Assembly (NCBI GenBank): GCA_963931925.1
Contig: OZ007575.1
Location: forward strand, 35,307,350 to 35,371,349
Direction of reading: 5' to 3'
Length of the DNA stretch: 64,000 nt
Origin: Onchidella celtica
Taxonomy: Eukaryota; Mollusca; Gastropoda; Systellommatophora; Onchidiidae
Below, piece after piece: positions 58,068 through 64,000 of this stretch; within the stretch, counting starts at the first letter, position 1; the number at the start of each line of letters is the position of its first letter. The notes under the pieces were generated by a model. It was not told the origin of the DNA. It ran no database searches and worked only from the letters and a program-made list of their open reading frames with translations. Made by a program: the position numbers and the translations under genes.

Positions 58068-60252
58068 CTTGGGAGGATGGTTTATGGATCAAGACAAATT
58101 ACTCCATTAAAATACTGACATTTAGTTCTTGGGAATTCACCACAAGACTATTAACTAGATCTATTAGTCCCACTCTGCTGACTAACGTAACAACTAATGT
58201 TAAAATCTTTGGCACTCACAAGCTCACTAACAGAACTGTGACCTGTAATATAATTTATACTAAATTCATATAGTTACTAAACCGGCCCTGACTGTACGGA
58301 CTATGGACATTTCTAAGGTAAAACTAAACCTAAACAAGTTACAATTCGAAGAAAGAGTGTATTCGAAAAGCTCTACATAAAGTTAACGAAAACTCTTCAC
58401 AGTCTTAACTGAAATAAATTTTCTAAACCTGCACCTTTACATCCCTACCCCTATCCTTTCAACCAGAAAGCAAAGATTTGGGGTCAGGGATAATGACAGG
58501 GTTAAGGATAGGTTTAGAGTTTCTTGATTAGATGTTTTGAACATATCGAACTTTTCTCCAGATAGATAACTGTCAATGCACTATCTACTAGTATGTGAGT
58601 CAGCACGTCGGCACGATCAGTATTTGTTTTTCAATGCAGTTTCATTCACTGTTTTTTTGTGACTAATCCATGTTTTGTGACGTTCTTATCAAGATGTCAC
58701 AAACATCACATCGCAGATGACTGCTGTCTAAGCTTGTTTTTTGCCTTGAATAATTTTCAAAGTTTTGTGTACCCACAACTTCCATCTTGAGTTCAAAGGT
58801 AAATATGTGACCCTACTTTTTTCTGCATTTAGTAGTCTGATGTAAGCTCACAGAAGTGCTCTGGACACTCTACTTTACCTTGGGTGGATTTTCATTGAAA
58901 ATATGTTTTCTGGGGATTATGACTATATATGAGCATGATTATATGCATGGCGCTGTCTGCACTGATATGCATTCATTTGACACTCAGCATGAAGTGCGGT
59001 CACTGTTGATTGCACTGTGACATCAATGTTGTGTGTGCATCAACTGCAATCACTGGCAGCATTATTAATAATAATATGATTGAGATTACATTTTATAGTA
59101 TTCAAAACAAGAATTCAAAAGGGCCTATGCACATCAGCCAAGAGAAAACAGCTGAATATAATGACAAACAAAAAATAACATTGTGGTAAAATTCCATATT
59201 TCAAGGCATTTTGCAACTTTATCAAACAATTATAGGTCTAGAGTACTCTAGTTAGTAAATTCAGTGATTTAAATCACATGAGAACAGTTCTCCCTTCTTT
59301 TAAAGCAGGAAAGAAAGAAGGCTGAGAAGAAACAGAAGGCACAGGAGGAGAGGAAAAGAAAGGAAGGTAGATAATAAGATAGATGAAGTGGGCCTACAGT
59401 TTGAAGGAGACACTTGTAAATGAAGGAACAATGGATGATGCTCATTTCTTTTAGTGGGTTTACCAATTTAATTAAATAAATTTTCAGCAATTACCACAGG
59501 GCCTCAAATTAAGTTTAATTGATTAAACAGATATATTTCATGCTTATTTTGAACTATTCCCCCCACTGAGCTGTTCAGTCACAGAGTTTTGCTGAGCAGG
59601 AAAATATGTTGTTGCTGGTATTGTGAAGGGGAGGACAAAGTTAAGTAATGGTGGTGAAACAACAGTGATTTTGATGACACCAATGATGTTGACAGAGATG
59701 GTGCTGATGGTGGTGGTGTGGTGTGCTGATGAAGAGCAGCTCACAACAATTTGGCAAAATACCAGTGTGAGGACAAGAAAGAGTGGGAAGACTGAGAATT
59801 GGACAAAAAGAGAATCGGAATGGGAAGGTTGATTATCAGATCTATTCTGGTATTGATCGCACAGATGAGCATGCATTACTGTATGCAGGTAATTGCATGA
59901 CCAACAACTTGTGATCGCACCAACATACACTGATACACTACAGTGACCGCACAGACGTGCAGTTGATGCTAACACCAGGCAATTAACCTGGTGTTAATTG
60001 GGAGACAATGGGAGAATTTTTAGGTGTTCATTGACTGTAGTGTAAGCCCTAAGTTCACTAGTTAAAGACGAAAGTGAGCCAGTCAGAAGCTTACTAAAAA
60101 ACACTGACTGTCTAGACCTAGAGATCTTGATCTAGATCTAGTATATTTCCAGGCAGTTACTGCCTAGTGGCCACATCTACTGATCTAGTCCACTGACAGT
60201 AGATCTTGATTATAGAGGAACAAAAAAATCAGGTATAGCTCCTTCGATCTAG
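58068..60252. other. No gene recognised
   Basis: This should contain intron sequence upstream of NUP62 exon A, and possibly its first exon, but no MSGFxFG-like start with a phase 1 donor was found. Short frames at 59269-59975 come from low-complexity sequence. Confidence 0.45.
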
Positions 60253-60264
60253 ATTTCTAGTATC
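60253..60264. repeat. Candidate LINE target site duplication, left
   Basis: atttctagtatc recurs at 63908-63919, just after the (ATT)n tail. The first three bases may belong to the tail. Confidence 0.7.
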
Positions 60265-63200
60265 TAAAGTATCTATTTTGAAGTATCTTGTTTTAATGTA
60301 CACAGTGCGCCGGTTGGCAGCCTTTTTGTGCTCTGCATTTTATTACTTGTTGTTCCTGATCAACATCGGCTTTCTTTTGGATTTTTATACCAGCATGTTT
60401 ATTAGGTTTCAGTGAATTCATGTGTGAAAAAATATTGTGAAAATTATGAAATTGAAGTCAGAAACTCTCAGATCAAGTTTAAGATCTTCAAGTTGGAATA
60501 ATTTCCACCATTGTGCTTGTGTTATTCTTGGCCTGTCACTACTCATGGCTAGTACAGGTAACATTGTTTTGACAAGTGAACACTTACACACTGAGACCGG
60601 TGTGCACACTGGTGTGCTTGATGAAGTGAATATGAACACCTTCAGTCAACAACTGTGTAATCCCACAATGGCCTATTCAAGAGACCAGCTGTGTGCTTTA
60701 AGACCCTTGAACACAGCAATTGTACCACCTAGTGTAATGCATAGACTAAGAAACAACAAAATTAACTTAATACCAGCAACCAAACGCTCAAGAAGGGGAG
60801 GCAAACAGAGAATTAAAGTAAACATCACCAGTAGACATGGTTGTCTCCCTGGATATAGACAAGTATGCAAAGCAAATTTAATCAAAGTGGACACTGATGA
60901 TGTAGAATGTGACCAGTGCAGTAACATCAGGGTTGGCTATTTAAATGCTCAGTCATCTAGAAATAAAACTGAAGACATTGTGGACCTCATTCACGAAAAG
61001 AATCTAGATTTACTTTTTATCGTTGAAACATGGTTAGTGAAAGAGCGTGATGCTATTATTGAAGATGAACTGACACCTCCTAATTTCAAAATTAAATCTT
61101 TTCCTTGGAAAAATCGTCTTGGAGGCGGGATCGCTGTAATTTTCAGAAAATCACTTGAACCAAAAATTGTTATGAAACCGGAAACTAGCTACCAACCTGA
61201 AACATTTGAGATTATGGAGCTATCATTAGATCTTGGCACCAAAGTCTTTCATTTTGTCTGCATTTATCGAGCGTCAGGCAGTAAAACCAATTTTCTGAGT
61301 GAACTTGAAGTTCTCCTACCACGCTTAACCTGCGAGAAAGGATACCCTGTTCTTTTGGGTGATCTTAATTTTCATTTTGATTCTGAAACATCATCTGAAG
61401 TAAAACGACTTAAAGAACTTATCGACCAATGCAACATGTCTCAGATAATCAAATGTCCAACTCATCGAGCTGGTCACATCTTAGATTTAGTGATCATCAA
61501 ACAAACCTTGAGCACCTTCACCAACACCGCCGTCCTAGAAAAACTCATTTCGGATCATAAAACCATCGTACTCGATATTGATTTCGCAAAGTCAAATATC
61601 ATCAAAAAAGTTGTGTCGTCCAGAGACATAAAAGGTATCGACATCAATGCCTTCAAGACGGAAATGGCCAATGCTCTCGAGAACTTTGAAGGCGACATCA
61701 CATCTTATAATAACATCCAGCAAGATCTACTTCAGCGACATGCACCTATCAAGACCAGGTCAATCTCCAACAGGCCGTTCGCTCCATGGTACACTCTAGA
61801 TGTCAAAGCAGCCAAAGCAGAATGTCGCAAAGCAGAAAGGAAATGGTTAAAGACAGGTCTTACAGTCCACAAGGACATTTTCAAACACCAGAAGAACAAA
61901 TGGAAATGTGTTATTAAACTTGCAAAAAAAGACTTGTATGTCACTAAACTTCAAAATTCTACATCTTGTAAGGAACTTTTTAGTATTTGTGATGAACTCA
62001 CAGGGAAAAGAAAGGAAACACCTCTACCCACAATTTACGAGAACAATTTGTTGCCCAATGTTTTTGCTGATTATTTTGATAAAAAAGTTACAACTATCCG
62101 AGAAAATCTTGACAGTTTTGATGCCATTGATCATTTTGATGAGTTTCAGGGAAATCCTATAGACACTTTTGGTGTTGTGTCGAATGAATCTGTAAAATCT
62201 ATCATCATGGCATCGCCATCAAAATGTTGTGACCTCGATCCTATTCCTACATTTTTGGTTAGATCTTGTATTGATGAACTGGTTCCAACTATTACAAAAA
62301 TAATAAACAACTCTATTTTAAGTGGGTCTATCCCTGATTATTTTAAAACAGCCTGGGTAACACCACTTTTGAAAAAAACGACTCTTGATCAAAACATGTT
62401 GAAAAATTATAGACCCGTCTCAAACCTTCCTTTTCTTTCAAAAATCCTTGAAAAGGTGATATTACAACAACTAATGTGTCATTTGAGAAATAATGACCTG
62501 TTGGAACCATTTCAATCTGCTTACAGAAGTAACCACAGTACTGAAACTGCACTATTAAGAATCACGAATGACATATTAGTAAAGGCAGATTCTGGAAATA
62601 TTACTCTGCTAAATTTGTTGGGTCTATCAGCAGCGTTCGACACCATCGACCACGAAATCCTGCTCAGAAGGCTAGAAACATCGTTTGGAATCAGAGGGGT
62701 CGCCCTTAAATGGGTCGAATCTTATCTGTCAAATCGCCACCAATTTGTTGTAACCAACAAAATAAGATCTTTTTCCTATGTGCTTCAGTATGGCGTACCA
62801 CAAGGCTCAGTGCTTGGTCCTATTTTGTTTACTATCTATACTATTCCACTTGTACATGAAATAAAGAAATTTAATTTACAATATCATTTCTATGCTGATG
62901 ATACCCAGCTCTACAGTTCTGCCTTGCCATGCGATGTTGACAGCCTTCTGCAGCAGGCTGGAAACTGTATAACAGAAATTAAAAGCTGGATGAACCAAAA
63001 CAAACTGGCTCTAAATGAGGATAAAACTGAGGTTATTTTATTAGGCCGTGAGCGGGTTCTGCAAGAAGTGGACAGAACTGAGATGATAATTGGCACTAAT
63101 TCAATAGAAATTTCAAAAAAAGTAAAAAACCTAGGGGTTTACATTGATTCAAATCTTCCTATGTCATCTCAGGTTAGTCACCTCATTCGCATTCGCATTC

Positions 63201-63907
63201 TATACATGGAAATCTGGAAAATCGGTAAAATCAGACATCTTATTTCAACTGAAACTGCGGCTGTTTTAGTAAATTCTTTTGTACTTTCAAAGCTTGACTA
63301 TTGCAACTCCCTTTTGGCTGGAATTTCACAAAAAAATATTAGAAAACTCCAAATTGCTCAAAACAATGCAGCGAGACTTGTTTTGAAGAAAAAGAAAAGA
63401 GATTCAGCACTGCCACTTCTGCAGAGTTTGCACTGGCTGCCAGTTGAGAAAAGAATAATGTACAAATTGTCATCCATTTGTCACAAATGTGTCAATAATA
63501 CTGCTCCATCGTACCTGGTTGATTTAACTGATTACCATGTTCCATCTCGTCAACTAAGATCATCATCTGACACTACAAAATTGAAAGTACCTAAAATGAA
63601 TCTGTCCACTGTAGGAGAAAAGTCCTTTTCATTTCTTGGCCCTACCATCTGGAACACTCTTCCAAAGACAACCAGGGAAATTAATGACATTGGTTCTTTC
63701 AAACGCCATCTGAAGACCCATTTCTTTCAGACAAACTACTTAACTAGGCTAGGTGTTTTTCGGCAGCAACAATAGTAAATATTTTTGAATTTCTTTTGTG
63801 TATGCGTGTGTGTGTGTGTGTGTAAGAGTTTGTTAAAGCGCCCAGAGCTTGTCATCGACGGGGTTGGGCGCTATATAAATGCAATAATTATTATTATTAT
63901 TATTATT
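60265..63907 (+). mobile_element. CR1/L2-type non-LTR retrotransposon, near full length
   Basis: 3.64 kb between 9-12-bp duplications. There is a 5' leader of about 170 bp, one uninterrupted 1112-codon frame, a short 3' UTR, a terminal hairpin and an (ATT)n tail. Endonuclease before RT and the PVSNLPFLSKILEKVI and AAFDTIDH motifs place it in the CR1/L2 group. Confidence 0.88.
60437..63775 (+). CDS. LINE endonuclease/reverse transcriptase polyprotein (motif A altered)
   Basis: 1112 residues. From about residue 165 an APE-type endonuclease shows LNAQSS, VETWL, LGDLNFHF, ILDLVI and LISDHK. The RT shows NYRPVSNLPFLSKILEKVI, FQSAYRSNHSTETALL, AAFDTIDHEILL, GVPQGSVLGPILF and FYADDTQLY (Y819-D822). 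A C-terminal segment ends with LHWLPVEKRIMYKLSSICHK and FKRHLKTHFF. The protein would nick target DNA and copy its RNA there. Motif A reads LLGLSAAFD with Gly729 where the family usually has the catalytic Asp (LLDLSAAFD), from a GGT codon. This copy is therefore probably inactive despite its intact frame. The start at 60437 is the first ATG, and a later one is possible. Confidence 0.93.
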   Translation: MKIMKLKSETLRSSLRSSSWNNFHHCACVILGLSLLMASTGNIVLTSEHLHTETGVHTGVLDEVNMNTFSQQLCNPTMAYSRDQLCALRPLNTAIVPPSVMHRLRNNKINLIPATKRSRRGGKQRIKVNITSRHGCLPGYRQVCKANLIKVDTDDVECDQCSNIRVGYLNAQSSRNKTEDIVDLIHEKNLDLLFIVETWLVKERDAIIEDELTPPNFKIKSFPWKNRLGGGIAVIFRKSLEPKIVMKPETSYQPETFEIMELSLDLGTKVFHFVCIYRASGSKTNFLSELEVLLPRLTCEKGYPVLLGDLNFHFDSETSSEVKRLKELIDQCNMSQIIKCPTHRAGHILDLVIIKQTLSTFTNTAVLEKLISDHKTIVLDIDFAKSNIIKKVVSSRDIKGIDINAFKTEMANALENFEGDITSYNNIQQDLLQRHAPIKTRSISNRPFAPWYTLDVKAAKAECRKAERKWLKTGLTVHKDIFKHQKNKWKCVIKLAKKDLYVTKLQNSTSCKELFSICDELTGKRKETPLPTIYENNLLPNVFADYFDKKVTTIRENLDSFDAIDHFDEFQGNPIDTFGVVSNESVKSIIMASPSKCCDLDPIPTFLVRSCIDELVPTITKIINNSILSGSIPDYFKTAWVTPLLKKTTLDQNMLKNYRPVSNLPFLSKILEKVILQQLMCHLRNNDLLEPFQSAYRSNHSTETALLRITNDILVKADSGNITLLNLLGLSAAFDTIDHEILLRRLETSFGIRGVALKWVESYLSNRHQFVVTNKIRSFSYVLQYGVPQGSVLGPILFTIYTIPLVHEIKKFNLQYHFYADDTQLYSSALPCDVDSLLQQAGNCITEIKSWMNQNKLALNEDKTEVILLGRERVLQEVDRTEMIIGTNSIEISKKVKNLGVYIDSNLPMSSQVSHLIRIRILYMEIWKIGKIRHLISTETAAVLVNSFVLSKLDYCNSLLAGISQKNIRKLQIAQNNAARLVLKKKKRDSALPLLQSLHWLPVEKRIMYKLSSICHKCVNNTAPSYLVDLTDYHVPSRQLRSSSDTTKLKVPKMNLSTVGEKSFSFLGPTIWNTLPKTTREINDIGSFKRHLKTHFFQTNYLTRLGVFRQQQ

Positions 63908-63909
63908 AT
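63836..63909 (+). repeat. LINE 3' hairpin and (ATT)n tail
   Basis: Stem gcgccca (63838-63844) pairs with tgggcgc (63865-63871) around a 20-base loop. Then ctatataaatgcaataatt and (ATT)n follow. The hairpin is a likely recognition site for the element's RT. Confidence 0.82.
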
Positions 63910-64000
63910 TTCTAGTATCACTTTCTAGTGATAGAGTAGGTAGGCCTAGATAGATCTAGAAAGTCTAGAATAGCTCTAGATCTTGATTCGGGAGGAGTAG

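Noticed and set aside
59544-59975. 143-codon minus-strand frame and its plus-strand shadow
   Set aside because: Low-complexity composition and no motif. It does not fit a NUP62 first exon.

Overview
The window is animal nuclear DNA, most probably from a mollusc or another lophotrochozoan (inference). It holds split genes with canonical GT/AG introns, a secreted ependymin-related gene, an IgGFc-binding-like secreted gene, nucleoporin NUP62 and an F-box gene. Between them lie dense microsatellites, minisatellites and several classes of transposable element. No bacterial operons, tRNA, rRNA or CRISPR were seen.

Layout. 1-5.6 kb: a 66-copy 30-bp minisatellite stops a few bases from a splice donor of a minus-strand gene. 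That gene has a signal-peptide exon and two further exons that resemble the IgGFc-binding N-terminal domain. 5.6-17 kb: no host exon recognised, but several fold-back or MITE-like elements, dispersed repeats and an isolated retropepsin fragment. 17.2-19.4 kb: two minus-strand exons of an FBXO36-like F-box protein. 21.2-30.0 kb: a complete-length LTR retrotransposon on the minus strand with 5-bp target duplications. Its integrase lies before its reverse transcriptase (Gmr1-type order), and several stops and frameshifts break its reading frames. 30-34 kb: tandem repeats. 34.9-39.6 kb: five plus-strand exons of an ependymin-related protein.

42.8-58.1 kb: nine minus-strand exons of NUP62, from FG-repeat exons to the C-terminal coiled coil and stop. 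Three of its eight introns are enlarged by insertions: a solo LTR (55.6-56.8 kb), a TTAA-flanked non-autonomous element (54.3-55.1 kb), and a 5.1-kb DNA transposon (46.1-51.3 kb) that itself contains a second solo LTR. The DNA transposon carries a broken gene that resembles RAG1 at both its N-terminal zinc region and its DDE core. Its terminal repeats begin CACGGC and differ in internal spacing by exactly 11 bp. 60.3-63.9 kb: a near full-length CR1/L2-type LINE with an uninterrupted endonuclease/reverse-transcriptase frame, but with the usual motif A aspartate replaced by glycine.

The host genes show no sign of working together. The main story is how transposons have built up in and around them. 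The most interesting items are the RAG1-like transposon with asymmetric ends, the integrase-first LTR element with a multiplied primer-site-like repeat, and the LINE 3' hairpin with compensating stem changes.
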